A stretch of DNA of 35,320 nucleotides from Prevotellaceae bacterium (GCA_031270845.1 JAISXF010000067.1:1-35320); one strand, 5' to 3'; numbered from the stretch's first letter, positions 8,349 through 18,701 are shown. Notes: generated by a model not told the origin, from the letters alone. Program-made: numbers and translations.

Positions 8349-10142
8349 TTATTGCGCCGTGAAGCTAAGGGAAAACTTTTGTCCGCTTTTGGGCGTAACG
8401 GTGTAGTAGTAGCCGTAACGCGGCGCGTCCTTGTTTACATCAAAGCCGCTCTTCAGGTTTACGGTTACTTTGTGGTATCCTTCTACGACCGGCAGTATAA
8501 TATTCGCAACCCCGACGCCGTAGGCGATGGAGGGGTCGTCAAAATCTTCGGCAAAGAAAAGCGTCTTGTCGCCTTCTTCCGTAGATGGCGGATAGGCATA
8601 CAGTTGGACATCGCCGCCCCAGGGGTAGATGTAGAAGGTGGCTTCAAAGGTATTGTCTGTCCCTGCCTTTTTGTAGAGGGTCAGGGCGGTGTTGACATCC
8701 CATACGCTACGCGGGTCGGCGGGGTATTTGAGCCAGCTCCAGCCGTTGAGGTAAATGGCATTGGGGTAGCCGGTGTTTTCGCGGATGTATATGTGGCCGG
8801 AGAAGGCATCGACAGAGACATAGTACGCCCCGGTTGACTGCACAAATTGCCACGAGGTATTACCGCCACCGACGAATACATCGGGGTCGGAAAAGGCGGT
8901 CGCGAGATTGACGCCGGTGGCCGACACGGTTTGGTCTTTGGTCAGGTTGAGCGTGCCTTCATAGACAAAATAATTGCCGGCTTTCAGGGCGAGGGGCGCT
9001 TCGGCAAATACGATGCTGTTTGAGCGTTCGATGCCGTTCACTAAGATTTTCCCGTTCTGGTATTCGAGCGATCGGGTGGCGTCGTAGAGGCGGACGGAGG
9101 TAATGCCCGTAGCATCGGCCATGACGCGGATACTGATGGTGCCGCCGGTGGTAACGACAAAGCTGTTGGCTTTGTTATCGGCGGCGGTGATGATATTCGT
9201 TCCGTTAAACAGAATATACAGCTCCTGTCCGGCTTTTTTGAAGCGGAACTGTCCGGCTACGATATTGCCCCACATATCGTCTTCGGCATTGCCGGTGCCG
9301 GAGCTTGGGGGCGTCCAGTCCCAGCGTTTGAGCGCCCCCGACGAGTAGCCGGTCATGCGCATTTTAGTGCGTTCGGTTGTGATTTCGCCGTCGGCCCAAT
9401 GCCCCGAAATGGTGCCTAATATATACAGCACATCGGTGTCCATCGGCTGCCACTGCTGGGAGTTGCCCAGGGTGAGGTTGAACGACACAGGGTCGAAGGT
9501 AATTTTGAAAAATGCGTCCTCGCTTTTGCCGAAGACGATGTCGCCCTCGGCCATAGCTTTGATGGCCTCGCCTTCGCGCCCCCAATAAAGCCCGGTGCGG
9601 TCTTGGGAGGTGTATATTTTGCCGGTGGCGCCGGCGGGCACGAAGTCTTCAAATTCAAATACGCTGCCGGTTTGGGTCATCGAATAAATCGTGTTGTTGA
9701 TGACGATGTAGAGGTCGGCAAATACCGGCACGGTTACGTTCGACAGCCGCGTATCGGCGCTGGTGAGCTGGTTTGCGCTGTTGCGGACGGTGAGCGACAC
9801 GGTTACGTCGCCCGCGGTGGCATTCGGCGGGAGCGGGATGGCAAACTGTTCGCTGACGCTGAATGTTTTTCCGGTAAGCATATTTGTTTTTTCGTACAAA
9901 TCGCCCCCGGCATTGCTGATTTTAACGGTGTAGGAGCGCAGTCCCGCGTCGTCGGACAGGTCGGCGGTGAGGGTTATCGCATCGCCGTATTTGAGATTGT
10001 CCGTCGGCGATACGGATACATTGTCGATGCGTGCTTTGCCGGCGCTGTCATCGCCCGGCTCGTCTTTGCTACATGCGGCTACTGCCGCCGTCATTATTAC
10101 TGCAAGTAAGAATGACCATTTAAGTTGGTGTACTTTTTTCAT
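8349..10142 (-). CDS. SusE/SusF-like surface glycan-binding lipoprotein
   Basis: MKKVHQLKWSFLLAVIMTAAVAACSKDEP lipobox; repeated beta-domain segments 'YILGTISGHWADGEI', 'YLNGWSWLKYPADPRSVW'; adjacent to SusD/SusC. Confidence 0.65.
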   Translation of the reverse strand: MKKVHQLKWSFLLAVIMTAAVAACSKDEPGDDSAGKARIDNVSVSPTDNLKYGDAITLTADLSDDAGLRSYTVKISNAGGDLYEKTNMLTGKTFSVSEQFAIPLPPNATAGDVTVSLTVRNSANQLTSADTRLSNVTVPVFADLYIVINNTIYSMTQTGSVFEFEDFVPAGATGKIYTSQDRTGLYWGREGEAIKAMAEGDIVFGKSEDAFFKITFDPVSFNLTLGNSQQWQPMDTDVLYILGTISGHWADGEITTERTKMRMTGYSSGALKRWDWTPPSSGTGNAEDDMWGNIVAGQFRFKKAGQELYILFNGTNIITAADNKANSFVVTTGGTISIRVMADATGITSVRLYDATRSLEYQNGKILVNGIERSNSIVFAEAPLALKAGNYFVYEGTLNLTKDQTVSATGVNLATAFSDPDVFVGGGNTSWQFVQSTGAYYVSVDAFSGHIYIRENTGYPNAIYLNGWSWLKYPADPRSVWDVNTALTLYKKAGTDNTFEATFYIYPWGGDVQLYAYPPSTEEGDKTLFFAEDFDDPSIAYGVGVANIILPVVEGYHKVTVNLKSGFDVNKDAPRYGYYYTVTPKSGQKFSLSFTAQ

Positions 10143-10207
10143 GATTGTTTTAATTTTAGATATTGTTCTTTGGATTTTAATGCTTGCCGTTATTCATCGT
10201 TCATCGT

Positions 10208-11557
10208 TCATAGTTCATAGTTCATAAATAGGTTATTGTATCCGGTCTCGGCTTCCCAGACGCTCTCGTTGGCCAGGCGGATGGAATAGTCGGGGTTGCC
10301 GTAGAGCGTTTCGACGGCGTCGGGCAGGTGGAGGTAGAGGACGTACTCGCCGGCAGGCATGTTGGCGGGGAGGGTGGCCGAGACATTGATTTCGCGTTCC
10401 GCGTTGGGAACCCAGCGGCGGGGGTCGGCGTCGGTGGGCAGGATGATGCGCTCACCCGACACGGTGTGCTTCAGTATCAGCTCTGCCTTCCGGGCGTTGT
10501 ACGGGGGTGCGAAGCCGACATTACGAAGGGTGATGCGTGCGGCGATAGTTCCGCCCGGTACGATGCCGGTGCTGTATTCGCCGCGGATAAGTACAAGGCG
10601 GTAGCCCATTTCCCGGATGATTTTATCCATGTACCCGCCGGCGACCCAGCCGTCGTTGACGCCGCGGTAATAGTCTTCGTTGAGGAACGAAAATCGGAGG
10701 CGCCTCATCTCGTCGCAGGCACGGGGGCCATCGGCGGGGTCGATACCCGAAGGCGGGCATGTTTCGCCGCCAATAGGCACAAAGAGGCACTCTCGGCTGA
10801 GGTAAGTTTTGTCGGCTTCGACGTCGATGTATGTTCCGTAGTCGTTGGCGCTGGCTAAGAAGCAGTCGTTATGGTGGGCGATGCGGGCTACGGGCTGTCC
10901 GCTGAAGGCTTCTTCCTGCGTGAGGGGGGTTGTGCGCTGGCAAAATTCCTGCTTGTAGGCCGGTGTGCGCACCTGCACCGTCCTGCTTGCGGGCAGGGCT
11001 TCGAGGAGGCTGCTGAGCACCTGGTGCCGCGCGCTGGCGGTATTGAGGCCGTTCGACGAGAAATGCCATTCGCCCCAGGCGCCGATAAATCCGGCCTGGA
11101 CAACGGCAATCACATCGGCATTCTTTTCAAACAGCGGTTTGAGCTGACCGATATGCTGAACGACGACGGAAAGCGGGGCATCAGGCTCGTCGGCCGCGCT
11201 ACTGTAGGCAAAGCGAACAATGCACTTGGCGCCGCCGCGCCGGACAACAGCCATATCGTTGTCGAATGCCGTCAGTGCCTGCGCCGAGAGCGGGGCGTTG
11301 CGGAAATTCTTCAGGTAGAAAGAACGGAGCAGCAGCGTGATGTTGCGTTCGCGGTGCTGCCTCAGGGTGGCTTCGGAGAGCGACGGGCCGAAGCCCATCT
11401 GACATTCGGAATGTTTGTAAAAGCCCCGTTCGGGATTGGGGAACAGGTCGTTGCTTGCGATATAATCGACCGTCGTGCGCACCTCAGAGGGGTCAACAGG
11501 CGTGGAGCACATCGTCAGGCCAAAGAGCGCAATAAGGATTATGGGAAACTGTTTCAT
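10208..11557 (-). CDS. DUF4874/DUF4832 domain lipoprotein
   Basis: Lipobox LTMC; 'NPERGFYKHSECQMG', 'IAVVQAGFIGAWGEWHFS', 'RLRFSFLNEDYYRGVNDGW', C-terminal 'ITLRNVGFAPPYNAR' typical of DUF4832. Confidence 0.8.
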   Translation of the reverse strand: MKQFPIILIALFGLTMCSTPVDPSEVRTTVDYIASNDLFPNPERGFYKHSECQMGFGPSLSEATLRQHRERNITLLLRSFYLKNFRNAPLSAQALTAFDNDMAVVRRGGAKCIVRFAYSSAADEPDAPLSVVVQHIGQLKPLFEKNADVIAVVQAGFIGAWGEWHFSSNGLNTASARHQVLSSLLEALPASRTVQVRTPAYKQEFCQRTTPLTQEEAFSGQPVARIAHHNDCFLASANDYGTYIDVEADKTYLSRECLFVPIGGETCPPSGIDPADGPRACDEMRRLRFSFLNEDYYRGVNDGWVAGGYMDKIIREMGYRLVLIRGEYSTGIVPGGTIAARITLRNVGFAPPYNARKAELILKHTVSGERIILPTDADPRRWVPNAEREINVSATLPANMPAGEYVLYLHLPDAVETLYGNPDYSIRLANESVWEAETGYNNLFMNYEL

Positions 11558-11593
11558 TCTGGATTTTTGATTTTTGATAATGGATTATTGATT

Positions 11594-13129
11594 CTACTGC
11601 GCATATCCGGGGTTCTGCTTCACCATTCCTTTTCCATCGACGATTACGGAGAGGGGCAACGGGTAGAGGTATTTGTATTTTGCGGCGTAGGGAGCGACGT
11701 TGTTGTTGAGTTCCATGACGCGGTCGTAGAGGAGGTCGAAGCGGATAAGGTCGGCGCGGTACTGTCCGCTTTCGCACCAAAATTCGTGGCTTCGTTCGGT
11801 GAGCAGCTGGGAGATAAAGGCGTCTTTGGAGGGGAAGTCGGCGAGGGATTTAGGCGTCAGGCGGGCGCGGAGCCGCACGTCGTTCATCCGGTCGACGGCT
11901 TCCTGCGTAACGCCGCCGCCGGGTTTCATCACGATGGCTTCGGCCAGCGAGAGCAGGATTTCGGGGTATCGGAAGATGACAATATCGAGGTTACTTACCC
12001 CGCTGCTGACTGGGACGGCTGGGTCGATTTCGTATTTCTGCGGGATAGGTCCGAGGTCGATATATGCGCTCGGGTTCGCGCGGTTGTAGGTTTGTCCCTC
12101 ATAGGTATATTCGGCGAGAAGGTATGTTTTGCGGGTGTCGCTGGGTTCAAAGGAATCGTAGAACCACCAGGTGCTTTGCGAGGTTGCCCAGCCCTTGATA
12201 ATAAAATCGGATTCGGGCGGCAGCACCATCATGTGCCACTGCCCGACGTTCGGGCCTGCGACCGATGTAGGGATAATGAAGATATACTCCGGGTTGCTGG
12301 TGTTCATACCGGCAAACTCGAACAGCGAGGGATAGTGATCGACTAACGAATACCAGCGGGCGTCGATAATTTCGCGCGCCAGCGTTTCTATTTTATTATA
12401 GTATGCTTTGTCGTGCACCGTTTCGTGCAGGTAGAGGCGGATGAGGAGGGTTTTGGCCAGTCCCTTGCTGAATCGTCCGTAAACGGCATCGGGGGGCGCG
12501 GGCAGGTATTGGGCGGCAAAGAGCAGGTCTTCTTCGATGAACCGCACCATGTCGTCGTTCGAGAGCCGGGGGAGGGATACTTCGGTGAGGGGGTCGCCCA
12601 GGACTTCGATGGGAGCAATAATCAGCGGGCCGAACATGTCGAAGAGGATATAGGAAAGATACCCGCGTGCACAGCGGACTTCAGCAAGGTAGCGGTCTTT
12701 GAGCGCCCGACTGACGCTGCTTTTTTCGATGGCATCCATCACGATGGTACAGCGGCTGATTTTGTTATGAAATCCGTCGGAACCGCTCCACGCGCCGGGG
12801 CGCACGTAGAAGAAGCTCGTTACGTCGATGTGGGTTTCGTTGTACGATAATTCGGAACACATTTTTTGCGCGCCGTATTTGCCGGTTAAAATCTCCGTGC
12901 AGCAGTCGTTGACAAGCATCTGCCCGCGTTCGGAGTTGGTGTTGATGCCGTCCCACCAGCTGCCGCGCAGCGGGTAATAGCACGACATGACAAGCGCTTC
13001 GAGGTCGGCTTCGGTTTTGGGAAATACCGACGGGTTGATTTCGGAATAATTGAGCGGTTCGAGGTCGCCGCAACTGCCGGCGGCCGATAGCAGCAGGATA
13101 AGGATGATGGTATGAAATGTTGTTTTCAT
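11594..13129 (-). CDS. RagB/SusD family nutrient uptake outer membrane lipoprotein
   Basis: MKTTFHTIILILLLSAAGSCGDLEPLNYSEINPSVFPKTEADLEALVMSCYYPL ... 'DIVIFRYPEILLSLAEAI' ... 'LTERSHEFWCESGQYRADLIRF'. Confidence 0.95.
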   Translation of the reverse strand: MKTTFHTIILILLLSAAGSCGDLEPLNYSEINPSVFPKTEADLEALVMSCYYPLRGSWWDGINTNSERGQMLVNDCCTEILTGKYGAQKMCSELSYNETHIDVTSFFYVRPGAWSGSDGFHNKISRCTIVMDAIEKSSVSRALKDRYLAEVRCARGYLSYILFDMFGPLIIAPIEVLGDPLTEVSLPRLSNDDMVRFIEEDLLFAAQYLPAPPDAVYGRFSKGLAKTLLIRLYLHETVHDKAYYNKIETLAREIIDARWYSLVDHYPSLFEFAGMNTSNPEYIFIIPTSVAGPNVGQWHMMVLPPESDFIIKGWATSQSTWWFYDSFEPSDTRKTYLLAEYTYEGQTYNRANPSAYIDLGPIPQKYEIDPAVPVSSGVSNLDIVIFRYPEILLSLAEAIVMKPGGGVTQEAVDRMNDVRLRARLTPKSLADFPSKDAFISQLLTERSHEFWCESGQYRADLIRFDLLYDRVMELNNNVAPYAAKYKYLYPLPLSVIVDGKGMVKQNPGYAQ

Positions 13130-13141
13130 TCTTTTATTTTT

Positions 13142-16100
13142 TTAAAATTTAATATCAAGTCCAAAGGTAAATGTACGGGCGTTGGGGTAGGCTGCGGCAT
13201 AGACGTCGGTCTCGGGGTCAAGCCCCGTGTAGGGCGTGAGGATAAACAGGTTGTTGGCATCGGCATAGAGGCGGATGACGGGCGCGAATTTTCCCAGCAC
13301 CGTAATCTTCGGCAGCGTATAGCCGATAGCGATGCTTTGCAGGCGGAGAAACCAGGCGTTCTGGAGGAACCAGTCGCCCCGGCCGTATTGCGACCAGCCG
13401 TAGAACGAGCTTGGCCGCGTGGTCGAGGGCTTATCGGGCATCCAGCGGTCGCGCAGTGTCCGCAGGCCATTGTATCCATACTGGGCGATGCCGTCGGCCG
13501 AGGAGCCTAAGACAATAAACGTCAGGTCTTCCATTGACCGCCCGAAGAGGCCGTTTATATCAAAGCTGAAGTCGATGTTTTTCCACCGGAAGCGGTTCGA
13601 GAAGCCGATGATGCACGACGGGTCGGTGGAACCCATCAGGCGCGTATCGGCATCGTCGATGATGCCGTCGGGGGCGCCGGTGAGGAGAAACATGCCGTTT
13701 TCGACTATCGGGTCGCCGTACTCGTCGCGCCGGTAGCCGTTGATGTCGCGGATGACTAACTGTCCGGGCTTGAGGTCGGGCTGCGACGCCGGGGGCGCCT
13801 CGCCTACCTGCAGGATATGGTCGGCCACGCGCGAATACCGGGCGCGTATCGGGTCATCGACCTGTTCGTACACCGCCGGCTTCCATTCGGCCGTCCGTTC
13901 GAGCCAGCGGTCGCGGTAGGTCGAGAAGGTAAAATCGGTTGACCACGCAAAGTTGTCGGTGTCGATATTCTTTGTATTGACGGTAATCTCCAGTCCGCGG
14001 CTTTGCGTCCGTCCGATATTGGCTATCACGCGGCTGATGTCATGGTAAATATTCAGCGACTTGTAATTTAGCAGGTCGGATACGATGCGGTTGTAAAATT
14101 CGACCGACATCGAAAACCGGCCGCCGTAGAGCGCCACATCCAACCCGACATTAAACTCGGTGGTTGTTTCCCATTTCAGGTTAGGGTTCTCGAGGCGGCT
14201 TTGGAATACGCCGACGATTTGCGCGTCATCAATCGTATTCCAGGCCGGCGAGGCCGTGTAGGCGGCAAAGGCGTTTTCGACGATGGCGGAGTTGCCTGTC
14301 TGCCCGTAGCTGCCGCGCAGCTTGAGCATCGAGAGTGTCGAGCGGAGGCTTTCCATAAACGGCTCTTCGGAGATATTCCATGCCAGCGCAATGGAAGGGA
14401 AATAGCCCCACTTGTGGTTCCGGGCGAATACGCTGGCGCCGTCGGCGCGGAATGTGGCCGTGAGCAGGTAGCGGTCGAGCAGCGTATAGTTGATACGGGT
14501 AAAGAGCGATTTCATCTTATTTTCGTTGCCCCAGGACCAGAGTTGCTTCACGCCGACGCCCGCCCCCATGTTGTTATAGCCAAAGCCGTCGATAATAAAA
14601 TCGTTATTGCGCATGTCATGACCGTTACCAACTAAGCTTTCGAAGGATGCGCCGGCGAGGGCGCTGAAGCGGTGGATGTCGTTCCATGTTGCCGTATAGT
14701 TCACCGTGCCTTCGAGCAGGAACTGCTCGTTGAGGGTTTGATTGATGGTGGCGGTGCCGTTCGAGAGGCCTCCGTGGAGGGTCGATTTCGGCATGTAAGT
14801 CTTCCGGCTCTGGTAGGCGATGTCGGCGCCGGCAGCCAGTTTAATGCGCAATCCCTTCATCGGCTCTATCACCAGGTCGGTATTGGCGAGCAGGCGATCC
14901 ATCCGACCGTTGTCCTGCACATTGAGCAGCGAGTAAGCGTTCGGCTGGGTCGGCAGTTCGGGGTTAATCGGATAGTTGCCGGCCTCGTCGATAGCCTGAA
15001 TATGCGGCCCCATTTGCACGGCGGCACGCAGCAGCCCGGACTGTTCATTCCCTTTGTCGCCCAGTGCCCGGTTGTCGTTGTCGAGCCGCGTAGCGACGAT
15101 ATTGACCCCTAATTTTACATAATCATTAATAGCGTGGTCGAGATTGACCTTGCCGGTGTAGCGCGTAATGCTCGAATTTTTAATAATTCCGTCGTGGTCG
15201 AAATAATTAAACGAAACCAGATACTTTGTCCGCGTGCTGCCGCCCTGTATATTCACATTATGCTGCTGGATGCTGCCCAGCCGCGTTATCAGGCCGACCC
15301 AGTCGGTGCCTTCGCCGGCGGAAGCAATTTCGGTATCGGTATAGGGCAGCTTATATCTCACGCCGTTCTTGGGGAAATTCATCGCGTCTTGCAGCGACCG
15401 GTTGCCGTAGGGGGTAACGTCGTTGTCGAACATCCAGTAATCCCAGCTGGCGGTGTTTTTCTCGACCATCCATTCCTGCAGGTTATATAAATCAAAAATA
15501 TTGGAATGCTGCTGCACGCCGTACGACACGCCGTAATTAACCGTCGTTTGGCCTTCGGCGCCCCGTTTGGTTGTAACAAGCACCACGCCGTTGGCCGCAC
15601 GCGCGCCGTAGATGGCCGTAGCCGAGGCATCTTTCAGCACTTCGATGGAGGCAATATCGTTCGGATTTAAAAAATTCAACACGCTTTGCGTACCGCCGTC
15701 CAGGAGGATATTACCGCTGCCGGGCAGCCCGAGCTGGGCAATGGGAAAACCATCGACCACATACAGCGGCTGGTTGCTGGCATTTACCGACCCCGCGCCG
15801 CGGACAAGGATATTGAGTCCGCCACCGGGCTGGGCGCTGTTCTGGATAATCGACAGCCCGGCGGCCTTTCCTTTCAGCGCATGGCCTATCGACGCCGACG
15901 CCGTCATATTCACATCCGCCGCTTTGATAGACGACACCGCCCCGGTCATGTCGCGCTTGCGCACCGACCCGTAGCCAATCACGACTAACTCGTCGAGCTG
16001 CGTCGCCCCTTCCCGGAGCGTTACGTCGATGCGGGCACGGAGGTCGATTGCTTCAATCAGGTCGGCAAAGCCGATGTAGGAGAACTGCAACTGGGTGACG

Positions 16101-16585
16101 CCCTCGGGCAGCGTAATACGGTACGAGCCATCAATGCCGGTGAGCGCCGACTGCGTATGGCCGACAGCCGATACCGTAACCCCGACCAGCGGCTCGGCGT
16201 TGCCGTCGGTTACCATGCCGGTAATAGTGGTTTTCGGCCGTGGCGCTGCCGGCGCATTTTTCAACAGTATCGAAACCTGGTTCTCCTTAATTTCGTACGT
16301 TAAATTAGTAGCGGCAAAAATCCGCTCAAGCACCGCCGAAAGCGGCTCGGCATTGACCTCGATGCTGGCGGTCTTCAACAGCTCCGCCGGCACTTTGTCC
16401 GAATAAAAAAATACATAATTGCTCGTATTCTCAATACGCTGAAGAATACTCTTGATGGTTTGATCCTGAACTTTCAGGGTAATTTTTGTCTGCTGAGACA
16501 GCGCCGGTGCACTCACCAGGGCAAACAGCAATAAAAGCACGCAGCGCGCTTTTTTCAAAGAAAAGGGAATGGTTGTTTTGTTCAT
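13142..16585 (-). CDS. SusC/RagA family TonB-linked outer membrane protein with N-terminal STN domain
   Basis: STN domain 'KITLKVQDQTIKSILQRIENTSNYVFFYSDKVP', CarboxypepD_reg-like 'ITGMVTDGNAEPLVGVTVSAVGHTQSALTGIDGSY', plug 'VVIGYGSVRKRDMTGAVSSI'. Confidence 0.97.
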   Translation of the reverse strand: MNKTTIPFSLKKARCVLLLLFALVSAPALSQQTKITLKVQDQTIKSILQRIENTSNYVFFYSDKVPAELLKTASIEVNAEPLSAVLERIFAATNLTYEIKENQVSILLKNAPAAPRPKTTITGMVTDGNAEPLVGVTVSAVGHTQSALTGIDGSYRITLPEGVTQLQFSYIGFADLIEAIDLRARIDVTLREGATQLDELVVIGYGSVRKRDMTGAVSSIKAADVNMTASASIGHALKGKAAGLSIIQNSAQPGGGLNILVRGAGSVNASNQPLYVVDGFPIAQLGLPGSGNILLDGGTQSVLNFLNPNDIASIEVLKDASATAIYGARAANGVVLVTTKRGAEGQTTVNYGVSYGVQQHSNIFDLYNLQEWMVEKNTASWDYWMFDNDVTPYGNRSLQDAMNFPKNGVRYKLPYTDTEIASAGEGTDWVGLITRLGSIQQHNVNIQGGSTRTKYLVSFNYFDHDGIIKNSSITRYTGKVNLDHAINDYVKLGVNIVATRLDNDNRALGDKGNEQSGLLRAAVQMGPHIQAIDEAGNYPINPELPTQPNAYSLLNVQDNGRMDRLLANTDLVIEPMKGLRIKLAAGADIAYQSRKTYMPKSTLHGGLSNGTATINQTLNEQFLLEGTVNYTATWNDIHRFSALAGASFESLVGNGHDMRNNDFIIDGFGYNNMGAGVGVKQLWSWGNENKMKSLFTRINYTLLDRYLLTATFRADGASVFARNHKWGYFPSIALAWNISEEPFMESLRSTLSMLKLRGSYGQTGNSAIVENAFAAYTASPAWNTIDDAQIVGVFQSRLENPNLKWETTTEFNVGLDVALYGGRFSMSVEFYNRIVSDLLNYKSLNIYHDISRVIANIGRTQSRGLEITVNTKNIDTDNFAWSTDFTFSTYRDRWLERTAEWKPAVYEQVDDPIRARYSRVADHILQVGEAPPASQPDLKPGQLVIRDINGYRRDEYGDPIVENGMFLLTGAPDGIIDDADTRLMGSTDPSCIIGFSNRFRWKNIDFSFDINGLFGRSMEDLTFIVLGSSADGIAQYGYNGLRTLRDRWMPDKPSTTRPSSFYGWSQYGRGDWFLQNAWFLRLQSIAIGYTLPKITVLGKFAPVIRLYADANNLFILTPYTGLDPETDVYAAAYPNARTFTFGLDIKF

Positions 16586-16591
16586 ATACAG

Positions 16592-17803
16592 TTATTTTTT
16601 AGGATATAATATAATTGTTTTTGTATTCTTGTAACGATATTCAATGTTCATGTTTTTGGAAATGGTATGCAGTACCTTGTCGGGGTCGTCGAAGAGGACG
16701 AGCTTGCCGAAGCATTTTAAATGCGCCACCCGCGCGTCGCAGACAATCTCCCGGTCGTAATAGCGCGACAGGCGCGTGGCTAATTCTTCCAGCGACGTCG
16801 TATTGGTTTGAATCCAGCCATGCCGCCAGCAGGTATAATCCGTTACGTCCACATTATCGACCTGGTTGCCGCCGGCGCCGCCCGTCGAAAAACGCTGGTT
16901 CGGAAGCAGCCGCATCTTCTGCCGGCCGGCCGCCACAGCAACCGACCCCTCGACCAGCACCACCGCCTGCTCTATATCCGACGAATACGCAGAGACATTA
17001 AAGGCCGTGCCCAATACTTCGATAGTGAGCGCCGAGGATTTGACAACAAACGGCCGCGCCGGGTCTTTTTCCACTTCGATATAAATTTCCCCATCGACAT
17101 AAATTTCCCGTCTCTGCTCGAAGGAGGCCGGGAATATCAGTGTCGTCCCCGAATTGAGCCATACATGCGTGTTATCGGCCAGTATAATCGACGAGCGCCG
17201 GCCTTTTGGTACAATTAATTTATTTTGCTTCGTCTCGACAATCGGTTCCCGAATAAGCGCCCCGGCCACGCCGGCATCCTCGGTACGCACCGCAATAGCT
17301 CCCGACGCCATATAAGAAACCTGCGCATTGTTCGACAACACCATTGCCGAACGATCGACTATCAGCGTCACCTCACTGCTTTCCGGGAACGACGCTTCGT
17401 GGGCTACCGGCGCTTCTGCCGCCGGAGGATTGTCGTCCGGCGCGGGGGGAAGTAGCAGCGTGGCGCTCACAATAAGCCCCGCAACCGCCGCCGCCGCCCC
17501 CGAAACCCATAACGCCACACGCCGCCGACGCCGACGCGCCTTCTCCGCCCGGATTTGCCCCTGCAACAGCACCAGCCGCTCCATGATTTCATACGGCGGC
17601 AGGCGATAATCGTTGAGCTTGACATACCGCTTATAGAGCGCCACCGCTTCCCGCAGCGCCGGCTCTATCGCCGGCGAGTCGGCCACAACCGTCTGCCGGT
17701 ACGCCCCGTCGGAGTCCTCACCGAACATCTGCCACGTGAGGAACCCTTCGTCTTTTAAAAAATCAATCGCTGAAAAATGGCTGTATTTTGAACCCTGCAT
17801 CAT
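16592..17803 (-). CDS. FecR family anti-sigma regulator
   Basis: 'KLIVPKGRRSSIILADNTHVWLNSGTTLIFPASFEQRREIYVDGEIYIEVEKDPARPFVV' FecR; C-terminal DUF4974-like 'TTSLEELATRLSRYYDREIV'. Confidence 0.95.
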   Translation of the reverse strand: MMQGSKYSHFSAIDFLKDEGFLTWQMFGEDSDGAYRQTVVADSPAIEPALREAVALYKRYVKLNDYRLPPYEIMERLVLLQGQIRAEKARRRRRRVALWVSGAAAAVAGLIVSATLLLPPAPDDNPPAAEAPVAHEASFPESSEVTLIVDRSAMVLSNNAQVSYMASGAIAVRTEDAGVAGALIREPIVETKQNKLIVPKGRRSSIILADNTHVWLNSGTTLIFPASFEQRREIYVDGEIYIEVEKDPARPFVVKSSALTIEVLGTAFNVSAYSSDIEQAVVLVEGSVAVAAGRQKMRLLPNQRFSTGGAGGNQVDNVDVTDYTCWRHGWIQTNTTSLEELATRLSRYYDREIVCDARVAHLKCFGKLVLFDDPDKVLHTISKNMNIEYRYKNTKTIILYPKK

Positions 17804-17919
17804 TTATTTTTTTAATATAACAGATATACGAACGAGAATTCGTAATATACCCATCCTATTAAAAAAAATGCAAAATAAAAATGGAACGCGGCTACAAGTG
17901 CCTGACGGCGACAGCCCGT

Positions 17920-18525
17920 TCAATCCACAGAATACAGCAGGAATAAATAGATAAACAGCGGCAGCTGGTCATCCTTTAGCCGCTTGAGGGAGCGGGAGAC
18001 CAATTTCCGCGCCGAGGTTACGTTCATCCCCAGCAATTCGGCTATCTGGGCATAATCCATTTCCTCGATAAACCGGAGATAAATCACTTCCCGCTGCCGG
18101 GCGGTAAGTTTTGAAAGCAGGGCGTCGATTTTTTGTTTAATAATTTGCTTGTCATCGGCTCCTATCATCTCATCGAGCACGGTAGCGGAGAGCATGAAAT
18201 CCAACCCCGTACCGACAAGCGGAGTGGTCGCAGAAAACGACTTGGATTTATATAAATCGTACAATTTATTTTTAATCGACTTCAGCAAAAAATATTTGAA
18301 ATGAGCCAGCGACTCATATTCCTTTTCCATAAAATAGACCTTCAGGAACACATCCTGGACACAATCCTTCACCCATTCGCTCTCCGCACACAGGCCGCGA
18401 CCGTATGCGTACAAATCGTTGATGAACAACTGGTAAAAAAACGAAAATGCGTCGTCATCCCCTTCTTTGAATTTGCGAAAAAGCGTTTCCTGTTCCGGTG
18501 TAAATTTTAACATATACAATAGCAA
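17920..18525 (-). CDS. ECF RNA polymerase sigma-70 factor
   Basis: 'FYQLFINDLYAYGRGLCAESEWVKDCVQDVFLKVYF' sigma2; 'LTARQREVIYLRFIEEMDYAQIAELLGMNVTSARKLVSRSLKRL' sigma4. Confidence 0.93.
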   Translation of the reverse strand: MLLYMLKFTPEQETLFRKFKEGDDDAFSFFYQLFINDLYAYGRGLCAESEWVKDCVQDVFLKVYFMEKEYESLAHFKYFLLKSIKNKLYDLYKSKSFSATTPLVGTGLDFMLSATVLDEMIGADDKQIIKQKIDALLSKLTARQREVIYLRFIEEMDYAQIAELLGMNVTSARKLVSRSLKRLKDDQLPLFIYLFLLYSVD

Positions 18526-18542
18526 GTTTGGTTAATCCGCTG

Positions 18543-18550
18543 CAAAGGTA
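18543..18550 (-). promoter_or_regulatory. -7 element TACCTTTG of the ECF sigma gene, abutting the repeat element
   Basis: TACCTTTG on the minus strand immediately next to the ATTACGA microsatellite. Confidence 0.55.
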
Positions 18551-18557
18551 AAAATTA

Positions 18558-18670
18558 AATTACGAATTACGAATTACGAATGACGAGAACATGGACAATA
18601 GAACATGGACAATAGAACATGGACAATAGAACATGGACAATAGAACATGGACAATAGAACATAGACAATA
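18558..18670. repeat. Microsatellite arm: (AATTACG)3 followed by six 14-bp units GAACATGGACAATA
   Basis: 14-mers at 18587, 18601, 18615, 18629, 18643, 18657 (last is GAACATAGACAATA). Confidence 0.95.
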
Positions 18671-18701
18671 GACAATAGTGAGCCGCTCGCTGACCTTAAC
18701 G

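Noticed and set aside
10871-12346. 491-aa + strand ORF antisense to the DUF4832 and SusD genes
   Set aside because: Spans two well-supported minus-strand genes; low-complexity G/V/A-rich translation typical of antisense shadows in GC-rich codons.
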